DNA of 64,000 nt from RYN-230 sp963768945 (lineage in GTDB: Bacteria > Actinomycetota > Actinomycetes > Streptosporangiales > Streptosporangiaceae), in NCBI GenBank assembly GCA_963768945.1, contig CAVYJW010000001.1, positions 62,001 through 126,000 on the forward strand. Reading direction: 5' to 3'. The translations under genes were made by a program, and so were the position numbers. Below the pieces are notes generated by a model. It saw only the letters and a list, made by a program, of their open reading frames with translations, ran no database searches and was not told where the DNA came from. Of the stretch, positions 18,030 through 26,486 are shown piece by piece (the stretch's first letter is position 1; each line of letters opens with the position of its first letter).

Positions 18030-18218
18030 GAAGTTCTCCGTTACCTCCTCTGAAGCCCTCGCTGAGGGGATGAGACGGGAGGGATGGTGATCAGAGGGGT
18101 GGATCGGTGCCAGAGGGGTGGATGGGGGAGAGTGAGCGGCCAGCCGACACGGCCGGCTGAATGGCGGCAAACGGTACCGCTGCCCCCACGGCGCGCGGGC
18201 CGGATAGCATCGTCGGCC

Positions 18219-19460
18219 ATGGGCAAGCTTCCGATGCGGGCGCGCGTCGCGACCACGCTGGGCGGAGCCGCGGGCCGGATGTCACGCCTCGCGGGCCGTG
18301 GCGACGGATCCGTCATCGGCGGGGTAATCGGACTGCGGGTGGAGCCGGGCCTGCTGTCGCTGCTCGCGGCCGACCGGCAGATCGTCCTGGTCACCGGGAC
18401 GAACGGCAAGACGACGACCACACGGCTGATCACCTCGGCGCTGAGCGCGCTGGGCCAGGAGGTGGCCTCGAACGCGTTTGGCGCGAACATGGAGGCCGGG
18501 CTGGCCGCCGCGCTGGGCCAGGCCCCTGACGCGCCCTACGGCGTGCTGGAAACGGACGAGAAGTACGTCCCCGCCGTCCTCCGGGCCACGAACGCACGGG
18601 TCGTGACGCTGCTCAACCTCAGCCGCGACCAGATGGACCGGGCCGCGGAGATCTGGCTCGTCGCGCGACGCTGGCGGGAGGCGTTCGAGGCGGCCCCGGA
18701 CTGCCGGGTGGTGGCCAACGTGGACGACCCGCTGATCGCCTGGGCGGCCGGCGGCGCCCAGCAGGTGACCTGGGTGGCGGCGGGCCAGCGCTGGCACGAG
18801 GACTCCTGGTGCTGCCCGCGGTGCGGATCACACCTGCGGCGCGACGACATGGGCTGGCGGTGCCACGAGTGCGAGTTCAGCCGCCCTTCGGCGCGCTGGG
18901 TGCTGGACGGTTCCTCGGTCATCGACTCGTCCGGCCACGTGACCGAGCTGGGGCTGGCCCTGCCGGGCCGGGCCAACAGGTCCAACGCGGTGATGGCGCT
19001 GGCCGTGGCCGAGGTGTTCGGGGTCAGCCCGGCGGCGGCCCTGGACAGGATGCGGTCGGTAGCCTCGGTCGCAGGCCGGTACACCCAGGTGGAGCGGAAC
19101 GGCCGCCAGGTCCGGCTGCTGCTGGCCAAGAACCCGGCGGGCTGGCTCGAAGCGTTCGACGTGCTGGATCCGGCGCCGGTGCCGGTGCTGCTGTCGGTCA
19201 ACGCGCAGGTCCCCGACGGCCGGGACACCTCGTGGCTGTGGGACGTGGATTACCGGGTGGTCCGCGACCGGCCGGTGTTCGTGTCCGGGGAGCGCGGGCT
19301 CGACCTGGCCGTGCGGCTGGAAGCCGACGGGGTCCGGTTCGAGATGGTCGGCGGGATCGACGACGCGGTCAGCCGGGTGAGTCCCGGCGGGGCCCTGGAC
19401 GTGATCGCGAATTACACCGCATTCCAGCAGATCCGCATGGCCGTCGGCCGGGCGGCCTGA
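18219..19460 (+). CDS. murT: lipid II isoglutaminyl synthase, Mur ligase-like subunit MurT
   Basis: MurT with GatD amidates the D-glutamate of lipid II to D-isoglutamine, using ATP and glutamine-derived ammonia. This 413-residue protein has the Mur-ligase P-loop GTNGKTTTTR (about 60-69), LNLSRDQMDR in the central domain, and the zinc-ribbon insertion CPRCG...CHEC (about 205-225) that separates MurT from MurC-F. The C-terminal DUF1727 region has DVIANYTAFQQIR. ATG at 18219 fits the family start; an in-frame upstream start would add 45 Arg-rich residues. gatD follows 16 bases later. Confidence 0.94.
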   Translation: MGKLPMRARVATTLGGAAGRMSRLAGRGDGSVIGGVIGLRVEPGLLSLLAADRQIVLVTGTNGKTTTTRLITSALSALGQEVASNAFGANMEAGLAAALGQAPDAPYGVLETDEKYVPAVLRATNARVVTLLNLSRDQMDRAAEIWLVARRWREAFEAAPDCRVVANVDDPLIAWAAGGAQQVTWVAAGQRWHEDSWCCPRCGSHLRRDDMGWRCHECEFSRPSARWVLDGSSVIDSSGHVTELGLALPGRANRSNAVMALAVAEVFGVSPAAALDRMRSVASVAGRYTQVERNGRQVRLLLAKNPAGWLEAFDVLDPAPVPVLLSVNAQVPDGRDTSWLWDVDYRVVRDRPVFVSGERGLDLAVRLEADGVRFEMVGGIDDAVSRVSPGGALDVIANYTAFQQIRMAVGRAA

Positions 19461-19476
19461 CCCAGGGGGGAGCGCC

Positions 19477-20217
19477 ATGGGAGCACACGCCCGCGGGCCT
19501 AGCAGCCTGGGCCTGATCTGGGTCTACCCCGACCTGCTCAGCACCTACGGTGACCGCGGCAACCTGCTGGTCCTGGAGCGGCGGGCCCGGCTGCGCGGTA
19601 TCGGGGTCGAGGCCGTCTCGGTGAACTCCGACCAGCCGGTGCCCCGGCAGGGCGATATCTACCTGCTGGGCGGCGGCGAGGACCTCCCGCAGGTGCTGGC
19701 CGCCCGCCGGCTGCGCGCCGACGGCGGCCTGGCCGCCGTGGCCGCCCAGGGCTCGGTGGTGTTCGCGGTCTGCGCTGGCTATCAGCTGATCGGCGCGGAA
19801 TTCGGCGGGGACCAGGGCCAGCCCGTGGCGGGCCTGGAAGTCCTCGACATCCGCAGCGGGCGGGGCGAGCGCCGCGGGGTCGGGGAGATCCTGGCCGACG
19901 TCGATCCCGCGCTCGGCGTGCCCCGGCTGACCGGGTTCGAGAACCATCAGGGCGTGACCCGGATCGGTCCCGGGGCCCGGCCGCTGGCCCGGGTGCTCAC
20001 CGGGGTGGGCAACGGGGACGGCACCGAGGGCGCCTACGCGGGCCGGGTGCTCGGCACCTACCTGCACGGCCCGGCCCTGGTCCGCAACCCCGGCCTGGCT
20101 GACCTGCTGCTGGGCTGGGCGGTGGGCGCGCTGCCGCCGCTGGATGGCGAGTACGAGGCGTGGACCGCCCGGTTCCGTGAGCAGCGGCTGGCCGCCGTGC
20201 CGGTGAGTCAGGCCTGA
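19477..20217 (+). CDS. gatD: lipid II isoglutaminyl synthase, glutamine amidotransferase subunit GatD
   Basis: A 246-residue class I (CobB/CobQ-like) glutaminase that supplies ammonia to MurT. The nucleophile is the Cys in VFAVCAGYQLIG and the catalytic His is in TYLHGPALVRNP; LGGGEDLPQ forms the oxyanion side. The start ATG at 19477 follows GGGGAG. The stop codon lies inside the first of three identical 10-bp palindromes described separately. Confidence 0.95.
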   Translation: MGAHARGPSSLGLIWVYPDLLSTYGDRGNLLVLERRARLRGIGVEAVSVNSDQPVPRQGDIYLLGGGEDLPQVLAARRLRADGGLAAVAAQGSVVFAVCAGYQLIGAEFGGDQGQPVAGLEVLDIRSGRGERRGVGEILADVDPALGVPRLTGFENHQGVTRIGPGARPLARVLTGVGNGDGTEGAYAGRVLGTYLHGPALVRNPGLADLLLGWAVGALPPLDGEYEAWTARFREQRLAAVPVSQA

Positions 20218-20257
20218 CACCCTCCAGTCAGGCCTGACACCCCTGAGTCAGGCCTGA
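20208..20257 (+). repeat. three 10-bp palindromes at exact 20-bp spacing
   Basis: TCAGGCCTGA, its own reverse complement, occurs at 20208-20217, 20228-20237 and 20248-20257. The first copy includes the gatD stop codon. They form a 20-bp tandem repeat between the convergent gatD and DsrE-family genes. They could be protein binding sites on one face of the helix or simply a slippage product. Confidence 0.9.
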
Positions 20258-20267
20258 TGCACCCTTG

Positions 20268-20633
20268 TCAATAGACCAGGGCCTGCGCCCCGTCGGCCAT
20301 GACCTCGGCGACGAAGGTGGACGCTCCCGAGATGCGCACCCCGCTGATCACATCCTCCGGGGCGATGCCGCGCCGCGCCGCGCACTGCGTGCACAGCGAG
20401 ACCGTGCCGCCGGACAGGACGCTGGCCAGCAGGTCGGCGAGCGGGGGGGCATGCGGCAGGGTGAAGTCGCTGGCCCGGCCGGGCAGCGCAAACCAGGACG
20501 CCTCCCCGGTCAGCCACAACGACACCGGCACGCCGCTCACGATCGCGGTCGCCGCCACGTTGAAGGCCTGGTTGCATCGCTCCGGGTCGTCTTTGCCCGC
20601 AGTGATCTTGATGACGAGGCTCCGCGCGCTCAT
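20268..20633 (-). CDS. DsrE-family protein
   Basis: A 121-residue protein beginning MSARSLVIKITAGKDDPERC with the DsrE/DsrF-like alpha/beta fold (ATAIVSGVPVSLWLTGEASWF). A paired-cysteine segment SLCTQCAARRGIAPEDVISG is typical of soluble DsrE-like proteins linked to sulfur relay. Not part of a dsr or tus cluster here. It is convergent with gatD and divergent from the small membrane gene. Confidence 0.8.
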   Translation of the reverse strand: MSARSLVIKITAGKDDPERCNQAFNVAATAIVSGVPVSLWLTGEASWFALPGRASDFTLPHAPPLADLLASVLSGGTVSLCTQCAARRGIAPEDVISGVRISGASTFVAEVMADGAQALVY

Positions 20634-20724
20634 GGACGCACCTTAACGTGACGGGGCATGGCCGGCATGGCGGACGTCCGGCATTCCGGCGGGTCCGTAC
20701 ACTGCTCTGGTTGGGAGGCTGGTC

Positions 20725-20844
20725 ATGCAGGGAATCGTCAGCGGGATCCTCCTCGTCGCCGCGTTCGCGGCGGTCATGGCGGCGGCCGCGCTGCTGTCGG
20801 CGCGGCTGCTGCGGGCCACCCGGGGGGAGAAGCCCCATGTCTGA
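20725..20844 (+). CDS. 39-residue single-pass membrane protein
   Basis: A short reading frame from ATG 20725 to TGA 20844, preceded by GGGAGG at good spacing. The product starts MQGIVSGILLVAAFAAV, forms one membrane helix to about residue 28 and ends in a basic tail (RLLRATRGEKPHV). It overlaps the nitrobindin start by eight bases, so the two are probably co-translated. Its function is unknown; it may anchor or assist the nitrobindin, which is inference. Confidence 0.55.
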   Translation: MQGIVSGILLVAAFAAVMAAAALLSARLLRATRGEKPHV

Positions 20845-21379
20845 GCAAGCCGGGCCCAGCCAAGCCGGACAGGCCCCGGAGCTGCATCCTGACCTGGCCC
20901 CGGTCAGCTTCCTGCTCGGCCGGTGGGAAGGCGCCGGGGTCGGCGGCTACCCCACCATCGAGAGTTTCCGGTTCGGCCAGGAGATCACTTTCAGCCACAA
21001 CGGCAAGCCGTTCCTGATCTACTCCAGCCGCAGCTGGCTGCTGGACGAGGACGGGAACCTGGTCCGGCCGCTGGCGACCGAGACCGGGTACTGGCGGCCG
21101 CAGCCCGGCGGCCAGATCGAGCTGATCCTGGCCCACCCGACCGGGATCGCCGAGATCTACGTGGGCGAGGTCACCGGCACCAAGATCGAGCTGCGCACCG
21201 ACGTGGTCGCCCGGACCACGTCGGCCAAGGAGGTGACGGCCGGCCACCGGCTCTACGGGCTGGTCGGCGCGGACCTGGACCTGGGCTGGGCCTATGACAT
21301 GGCGGCCGTGGGCCAGCCGCTCCAGCCTCACCTGTCCGCGCAGCTCAAGCGGACCACGACGCTGGGCACCGGCGGCTGA
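20837..21379 (+). CDS. nitrobindin-like heme-binding beta-barrel protein (FABP-like)
   Basis: A 180-residue protein of the nitrobindin/THAP4-C family, a ten-strand barrel that binds ferric heme and reacts with NO or peroxynitrite. The diagnostic N-terminal motif is LLGRWEGAGVGGYP, followed by FRFGQEITFSHNGKPFLIY and ETGYWRP. A His near residue 154-160 (VTAGHRLYG) may be the heme ligand. ATG at 20837 is chosen because it matches the family start and overlaps the upstream small gene. Confidence 0.88.
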   Translation: MSEQAGPSQAGQAPELHPDLAPVSFLLGRWEGAGVGGYPTIESFRFGQEITFSHNGKPFLIYSSRSWLLDEDGNLVRPLATETGYWRPQPGGQIELILAHPTGIAEIYVGEVTGTKIELRTDVVARTTSAKEVTAGHRLYGLVGADLDLGWAYDMAAVGQPLQPHLSAQLKRTTTLGTGG

Positions 21380-21466
21380 ACGCTGGCACCGCTGGGCACC
21401 GGACGCCGAATACCGGGACGCCGGACGCCGGGACGCGGAACACCGGGAGCCAGTCCCGGAACCCGG

Positions 21467-22342
21467 TCAGCTCGCCCGGAACCAGTAGATGCTGAACGCC
21501 TGCCCCCGGAACATGGAGGTGGGCTGAGCCTCCAGCTCGTGGCTGGATTCGCCTACCCCGACGATCTGGAAGGTGTTCCAGTACCGGGAACTCAGGCCGC
21601 TGCGGCGTCCCCGCGACGTGGTCACCGTAATGGCGGAGTAACCGGCCGCCCGGTAATCCGCCAGCGGCAGAATGCCTCCCGAGCCGTTCGACGGCGCTTC
21701 GCTGATCACCTCGGCCGAGGAGCGCAAGCATGCTTGAGCGGCGCATTTCAGGGTCCGGGAGAAATGCTGCCCGTCGGCGGTATCACGTAGTTTCAGCACA
21801 AATTTGCGGGCGGACCGCTTATAGGTCACACTGGCCTGAATCGCATTACCCGCGCGTATCTGGAATGCGATGGACACGGGCTTGGGGTACATCTCGTACC
21901 ACGCGTAGTACTGGGCCGAGGATCCCGAGCAGTCGGCCTCGATCCCCACCTGCTCCACGCTGGCCGAGCCCAGCCCGTCCAGTCCCACCCAGTGCGAGGA
22001 GTAGGACGGCGTGGTGGCCGAGCAGTCCACGTACGGCACCAGGAACGCGGCGCTCACGGACCGGAACGTGGTCCGCGCCCGGTTGGCCGCGTACCCGGCC
22101 CAGTTCAGCGAGTCGATGACCCGGTGTCCCGGCCGGGAGGTGCTGGCCGGCCCGGCCTGGCCGGAGGCGGCGACCATCGGGCCGCCCGGCGAGACCGTCA
22201 CGGTACGGGCCGTCGCCGTACGAGCCGTTATGGTACGAGCCGTCGTTGCGGGACTCCGCGTCCCTTCCCCGGTGAACGCGCTGACCGTGAGCACGAGGGA
22301 CGCGGCCGCAACGGCGGCGCCGGCGCGATGGAGCTTCCGCAT
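21467..22342 (-). CDS. secreted G1-family (eqolisin-like) peptidase
   Basis: A 291-residue exported protein. An N-terminal signal peptide (about 1-25) is followed by a Thr/Ala/Arg-rich pro-segment to about residue 75. The mature domain has the G1 pattern: LNWAGYAA, SHWVGLDG, VEQVGIEADC with the candidate catalytic Gln, YYAWYEMYP, and SSAEVISEAPS with the candidate Glu. Family members are glutamic endopeptidases active at acid pH. Bacterial homologues are less studied, so activity is inferred. Monocistronic, convergent with the nitrobindin gene. Confidence 0.82.
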   Translation of the reverse strand: MRKLHRAGAAVAAASLVLTVSAFTGEGTRSPATTARTITARTATARTVTVSPGGPMVAASGQAGPASTSRPGHRVIDSLNWAGYAANRARTTFRSVSAAFLVPYVDCSATTPSYSSHWVGLDGLGSASVEQVGIEADCSGSSAQYYAWYEMYPKPVSIAFQIRAGNAIQASVTYKRSARKFVLKLRDTADGQHFSRTLKCAAQACLRSSAEVISEAPSNGSGGILPLADYRAAGYSAITVTTSRGRRSGLSSRYWNTFQIVGVGESSHELEAQPTSMFRGQAFSIYWFRAS

Positions 22343-22994
22343 CTATCGTCCTTTCCTGTGCGGTGAGCCCCGACATTACGCGGGGACAGGGCAGGAGAGG
22401 ACGCAAACGCCGCCATAAGCTGCGCCATTCTGGAAGTAAATTCCCGGGCGCGCCCGATGAATTAATCTATGCCGGCATGATGGGGTGGCAAGCGGCTGGT
22501 ATACGGCTAAGTAGGTCACAGCGCGCCAAATCCTGTGGACGGCCTGTAGGACGAAAAATCCAGAAAACCCGTACCGCGGAATTCCGCAAAAGGGGAAAAT
22601 TAAAACCCCCGGGCGGCTCCCAGGAGACTCAGTGTGAGTCACCAGGGGACTGGTTGGACAGGCCAGTCAGCCCGGGGGTCCGGTGTCTGCCGAGTATTCG
22701 CCGGCCGCCGCCTTCGCGCGCGGCACGCGGGGCCGTGTCACCTCACGGTACAAACCGCGGGGTGAGGCCCTACGCACGGGCCGGTGATCGCACGACGGGC
22801 TTGCCACAACGGGCTGGGCCACGCCAGTGCATCGGCGGGACGGCGGCTAGCGGACAGCCACCTCGCGAGTCCTACTGCTATGCATGCTGTTGGACCACCT
22901 CCTTTCCCGCGTTGGAACGAGGCTATGCCAGCCCCCCGGGCGCAGGCAAATGTGTTTGTTCGCGGTCCCGCCAGCGCGGAGTTAGTCTCGGCGC
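22343..22994. other. 652-base intergenic region between peptidase and nur
   Basis: No convincing gene. The one long frame here has no protein-like composition or ribosome binding site. The G+C content is locally lower than in the genes, with AT-rich patches near 22430-22470 and 22550-22610. The region must hold the divergent promoters of the G1 peptidase and the nur gene, but no operator could be recognised by eye. Confidence 0.5.
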
Positions 22995-23459
22995 ATGAAG
23001 CAGGCGTGGGACGAGGAGTTGCGGGCCCGCGGCTACCGTGTCACCCCGCAACGCCAGCTCGTGCTGGAGGCGGTCACCAAGCTGGAGCACGCCACCCCCG
23101 AGGAGATCTGCGCCTCGGTCCAGCAGACCGCGCGCGGGGTGAACATCTCGACGATCTACCGGAGCCTGGAACTGCTCGAGCAGCTCGGGCTGGTCACCCA
23201 CACGCATCTGGGTCACGGCGCGCCGCGCTACCATCTGGCCGCCGAGGCCGAGCACGTGCATCTGGTCTGCTCCGAATGCGGCGGGGTCACCCAGGTCGGC
23301 CCGGATGCGGTGCAGCCGCTGGTGACCGCGCTGGCCGAGCATCACGGCTTCGAGACCGACGTCGGCCACCTGACCGTGTTTGGCCGCTGTGCCGGCTGCC
23401 GCGCCGCGGGACCGGGTCCGGCGGGACATAGCGCAGGAGCCCACGGCCAGACCGAATAG
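22995..23459 (+). CDS. nur: Fur-family metalloregulator, Nur-like
   Basis: A 154-residue Fur-family repressor. The DNA-binding half has RGYRVTPQRQLVLEAVTKLEHATPEEI (shown in part) and VNISTIYRSLELLEQLGLV; the metal-sensing half has HLGHGAPRYHLA, AEHVHLVCSECGG and a C-terminal CAGC pair. The segment order and the phrase HLGHGAP match the nickel regulator Nur of streptomycetes, which represses nickel uptake and sodF. A Zur or PerR role cannot be excluded. ygfZ begins nine bases downstream. Confidence 0.75.
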   Translation: MKQAWDEELRARGYRVTPQRQLVLEAVTKLEHATPEEICASVQQTARGVNISTIYRSLELLEQLGLVTHTHLGHGAPRYHLAAEAEHVHLVCSECGGVTQVGPDAVQPLVTALAEHHGFETDVGHLTVFGRCAGCRAAGPGPAGHSAGAHGQTE

Positions 23460-23468
23460 ATTGAAGCC

Positions 23469-24506
23469 ATGGACAGTCCGCTGCTGAATGCCCCTGGCGC
23501 CGTGCCCGCCGACGCCCCCGACGCCGGGGTCGCCGCGCACTACGGGAACCCCTACGCGGAGCAGCGGGCGCTGGCCGCCGGCACGGGGCTGGTGGACCGC
23601 TCGCACCGCGGCGTGGTCCGGATCACCGGCCCGGACCGGCTGTCCTGGCTGCACAGCCTCACCACCCAGGATCTCGAGCACCTCGAGCCGGGCCAGTCCG
23701 CCGAGGCGCTGATCCTCAGCCCGCAGGGTCACATCGAGCATCACCTGGCCCTCACCGACGACGGGGACGCGCTGTGGGCCCACGTCGAGCCGGGCACGGC
23801 GGGGACGCTGCTGGCCTTCCTGGAGTCGATGCGTTTCATGCTCCGGGTCGAGCCGGCCGACGTGACGGACGACTATGCGGTGCTCACGGTGGCGGGCGCC
23901 CTCCCAGACGGGACTGTGCCGGACGGGACTGTGCCCGAAGGCACGGCGGCGGCCGTGCATGGTGCGGTCGGCACCGACCTGCTGGTCGCCCGCGCTGACC
24001 TCCAAGCAGCCGCAACGAAATTCGCTGACGCGGGACTCACTCTGGCCGGGATGCAGGCTTACGAGGCCCTGCGGATCGCCGCCCGCCGCCCGCGCTTCGG
24101 GCTGGACACCGACCACCGGACGATTCCGCACGAGGTCGGCTGGATCGAGTCCGCCGTGCACCTGAACAAGGGCTGCTACCGGGGGCAGGAGACCGTGGCC
24201 CGGGTGCATAACCTCGGCCATCCGCCGCGGCGGATGGTCTTCCTGCACCTGGACGGCAGCGAGGACCGGCTGCCCGGGCACGGCGACCCGGTCCGGCTTG
24301 GGGAGGCCACCATCGGGTTTGTGGGCTCGGCCGCGCGGCATTACGAGCTGGGCCCGATCGGCCTCGCGCTGATCAAGCGGACTACCCCGGTGGACGCGAC
24401 CCTGGAGGCGGCCGGTCTGCCGGCGGCGCAGGAGGTCGTGGTGCCGCCGGACGCCGGCGCCAACGTCAGGGTGACGCTGAAGCGCCGGCCTGGGCTGGTC
24501 CGCTAG
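23469..24506 (+). CDS. ygfZ: folate-binding protein YgfZ
   Basis: A 345-residue member of the YgfZ/GcvT family, which uses tetrahydrofolate to support iron-sulfur cluster enzymes. The diagnostic YgfZ motif K-G-C-Y-x-G-Q-E is present as LNKGCYRGQETVARV (about 233-247). The N-terminal part has DRSHRGVVRITGPDRLSWLH and the end has TLKRRPGLV. Catalytic features of aminomethyltransferase are not retained. Confidence 0.93.
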   Translation: MDSPLLNAPGAVPADAPDAGVAAHYGNPYAEQRALAAGTGLVDRSHRGVVRITGPDRLSWLHSLTTQDLEHLEPGQSAEALILSPQGHIEHHLALTDDGDALWAHVEPGTAGTLLAFLESMRFMLRVEPADVTDDYAVLTVAGALPDGTVPDGTVPEGTAAAVHGAVGTDLLVARADLQAAATKFADAGLTLAGMQAYEALRIAARRPRFGLDTDHRTIPHEVGWIESAVHLNKGCYRGQETVARVHNLGHPPRRMVFLHLDGSEDRLPGHGDPVRLGEATIGFVGSAARHYELGPIGLALIKRTTPVDATLEAAGLPAAQEVVVPPDAGANVRVTLKRRPGLVR

Positions 24507-24524
24507 CGGCCGCCCGCCGGGCAG

Positions 24525-24588
24525 GAATGGCTGTGACAAGAACTGGCCGTGACCAGAACTGGCTGTGAGCAGAACTGGCCGTGACCAG
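24525..24588 (+). repeat. 16-bp tandem repeat, four copies
   Basis: Units at 24525, 24541, 24557 and 24573 with consensus AACTGGCCGTGACCAG; copies two and four are identical, one and three differ at two to four positions. They fill most of the space between ygfZ and the proline dehydrogenase gene. Each unit contains GTGA, so possible start/stop combinations recur. Confidence 0.9.
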
Positions 24589-24657
24589 AACAGGTACGGG
24601 GCAGGCCCGCGAGGACAGCGCGGGGCGGCCGGGTGCGAGAACTGGAGGTCCTCAACG

Positions 24658-25593
24658 GTGCTACGGCGCACGCTGCTGGCTGCCTCGGGTAGTGACCGAG
24701 CGCGGCGGCTGATCACGTCGGCTCCCCTCGCCCGGGACGTCGTGGCCCGCTATGTGGCCGGGGACACCACCGCCGACGCGGTGCGGGTCAGCCGGGAACT
24801 GCTGCAGCGGGGCCTGCTGGTCAGCCTGGACTACCTGGGCGAGGACACCACCGACCCGGAGCAGGCCGCCGCGGTCACCGCCGAGTACTGCGCGCTGCTG
24901 ACCCAGCTGGCCGAGGGCGGGCTGGCCGCGGGGGGCCGGGCGGAGGTCTCGGTCAAGCCCACCGCGGTCGGCCTGGGCCTGGCCGAGCACGGGGTGAAGA
25001 CCGCCACCGGGAACATCGCCCGGATCTGCGCCGCCGCCCGGGCGGCCGGGACCACGGTGACCGTGGACATGGAGGACCACACCCGGGTGGACCAGACGCT
25101 GCGGATCGTCCGGGAGATCCGGCCGGACCACCCGGACCTGGGCGTGGTCATTCAGTCCTCGCTGCGCCGCTCGGTGGCGGACTGTGCCGCGCTGGCGCAG
25201 GCCGGCTCCCGGGTCCGGCTGTGCAAGGGCGCGTACGACGCGCCAGGTGAGGTGGCCTACCCGGCGCGCCACGACGTGGACCGCAGTTATGCCCGCGCGC
25301 TGCGGGTGCTGATGGACGGGGCTGGCTACCCGATGATCGCCACGCACGACCCGCGGCTGCTCCGGATCGCCGCGGCCCAGGCCGAGCTGGGCGCCCGGAC
25401 CCCGGACAGCTACGAGTTCCAGATGCTCCACGGGGTCCGCCCGGCGGAACAGCGCCGGCTGGCCGCCACCGGGGCCCGGCTCCGGGTGTACCTGCCGTAC
25501 GGCCAGGACTGGTACCGCTACCTGGTCCGGCGGCTGGCCGAACGGCCGGCGAACGTGGCGTTCTTCGCCCGCTCGCTCGCGTCGTCGCATTGA
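24658..25593 (+). CDS. proline dehydrogenase
   Basis: A monofunctional 311-residue FAD-linked proline dehydrogenase, oxidising proline to pyrroline-5-carboxylate. Barrel motifs are present: VSVKPTAVGLG, TVTVDMEDHTRVDQTL, RLCKGAYDAP, ATHDPRLL, EFQMLHGVRP and the C-terminal proline-site helix YRYLVRRLAERPAN. GTG at 24658 follows GGAGG. The P5C dehydrogenase partner is not here. Unusually the next gene, proC, catalyses the opposite direction. The last 19 bases of the gene are tandemly duplicated downstream. Confidence 0.92.
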   Translation: MLRRTLLAASGSDRARRLITSAPLARDVVARYVAGDTTADAVRVSRELLQRGLLVSLDYLGEDTTDPEQAAAVTAEYCALLTQLAEGGLAAGGRAEVSVKPTAVGLGLAEHGVKTATGNIARICAAARAAGTTVTVDMEDHTRVDQTLRIVREIRPDHPDLGVVIQSSLRRSVADCAALAQAGSRVRLCKGAYDAPGEVAYPARHDVDRSYARALRVLMDGAGYPMIATHDPRLLRIAAAQAELGARTPDSYEFQMLHGVRPAEQRRLAATGARLRVYLPYGQDWYRYLVRRLAERPANVAFFARSLASSH

Positions 25594-25613
25594 GGCTCGC
25601 GTCGTCGCATTGA
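25575..25613 (+). repeat. 20-bp tandem duplication including a stop codon
   Basis: GCTCGCGTCGTCGCATTGA, the last codons and stop of the proline dehydrogenase gene, is repeated exactly from 25595 to 25613 after one G. The second copy is untranslated. Confidence 0.9.
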
Positions 25614-25691
25614 CGGGGGTAACCTCACGGTGATGTTGCTGGGTGGTGCCGTCCGGGTGACGCTGCGCGCCGGAAGCGTAGGCTCCAGACC

Positions 25692-26486
25692 GTGATCGGA
25701 ATCTTCGGGGCCGGGAAAATGGGCGAGGCCCTCATTTCCGGGCTGCTGCGGGCCGGCCGCGCGCCCTCCGGGGTGATCGCGGTAGTGCGGCGGCCGGAAC
25801 GCGCCCAGCAGCTGCGTGACGCCTACGGGATCGCCACCGCGGGGGCGGCCGAGGCGGCCAAGACCGCGGACACGCTGATCATCACCGTGAAGCCCCAGGA
25901 CATGCTGCCGATGCTCGACGAGATCGCGCCGCACGTGCCCGCGGACAAGCTGGTCATCTCCGTCGCGGCCGGCATCACCACCGCGGTGATCGAGCGCCGG
26001 CTCGGCGCGGACGTGCCGGTGGTCCGGGTCATGTCCAACACGCCGGTCCTGGTGGACGAGGCCATGAGCGTCATCTCGCCAGGGGCGTTCGCCCGGCCGG
26101 AGCACCTGGCCCGGGCCGAGGAGCTGCTCCGCCCGGTCGGCAAGGTGCTGCGCATCCCTGAGTCACAGCAGGACGCGGCCACGGCGCTGTCCGGCAGCGG
26201 CCCCGCCTACGTCTACTTCCTGGTCGAGGCGATGGTGGACGCGGGCATCCTGCTCGGCATGCCGCGCGGCACGGCGATGGAGATGGTCACCCAGGCCGTG
26301 TTCGGCGCGGCGACCATGCTCCGCGAGACAGGTGAGCATCCCGTGATCCTGCGCGAGGCGGTGACCTCTCCGGGCGGGACCACCATCGCGGCCATCCGCG
26401 AGCTCGAGGTGCACGGGGTCCGGGCCGCGTTCCTGGCCGCGATCGAGGCGGCCCGGGACCGGGGACGCGAACTGGGGAGCGCATGA
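25692..26486 (+). CDS. proC: pyrroline-5-carboxylate reductase
   Basis: ProC reduces P5C to proline with NAD(P)H. This 264-residue protein has the Rossmann motif IGIFGAGKMGEAL at the start, TVKPQDM, SVAAGITTAVIERRLG, VRVMSNTPVLV and the C-terminal SGSGPAYVYFLVEAMVDAG and TSPGGTTIAA, all characteristic. Its stop overlaps the acuC-like gene by four bases. Confidence 0.96.
   Translation: MIGIFGAGKMGEALISGLLRAGRAPSGVIAVVRRPERAQQLRDAYGIATAGAAEAAKTADTLIITVKPQDMLPMLDEIAPHVPADKLVISVAAGITTAVIERRLGADVPVVRVMSNTPVLVDEAMSVISPGAFARPEHLARAEELLRPVGKVLRIPESQQDAATALSGSGPAYVYFLVEAMVDAGILLGMPRGTAMEMVTQAVFGAATMLRETGEHPVILREAVTSPGGTTIAAIRELEVHGVRAAFLAAIEAARDRGRELGSA

Noticed and set aside
22363..22998. 211-codon plus-strand frame before nur
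   Set aside because: Composition is not protein-like, it has no ribosome binding site and it runs into the nur start in another frame.
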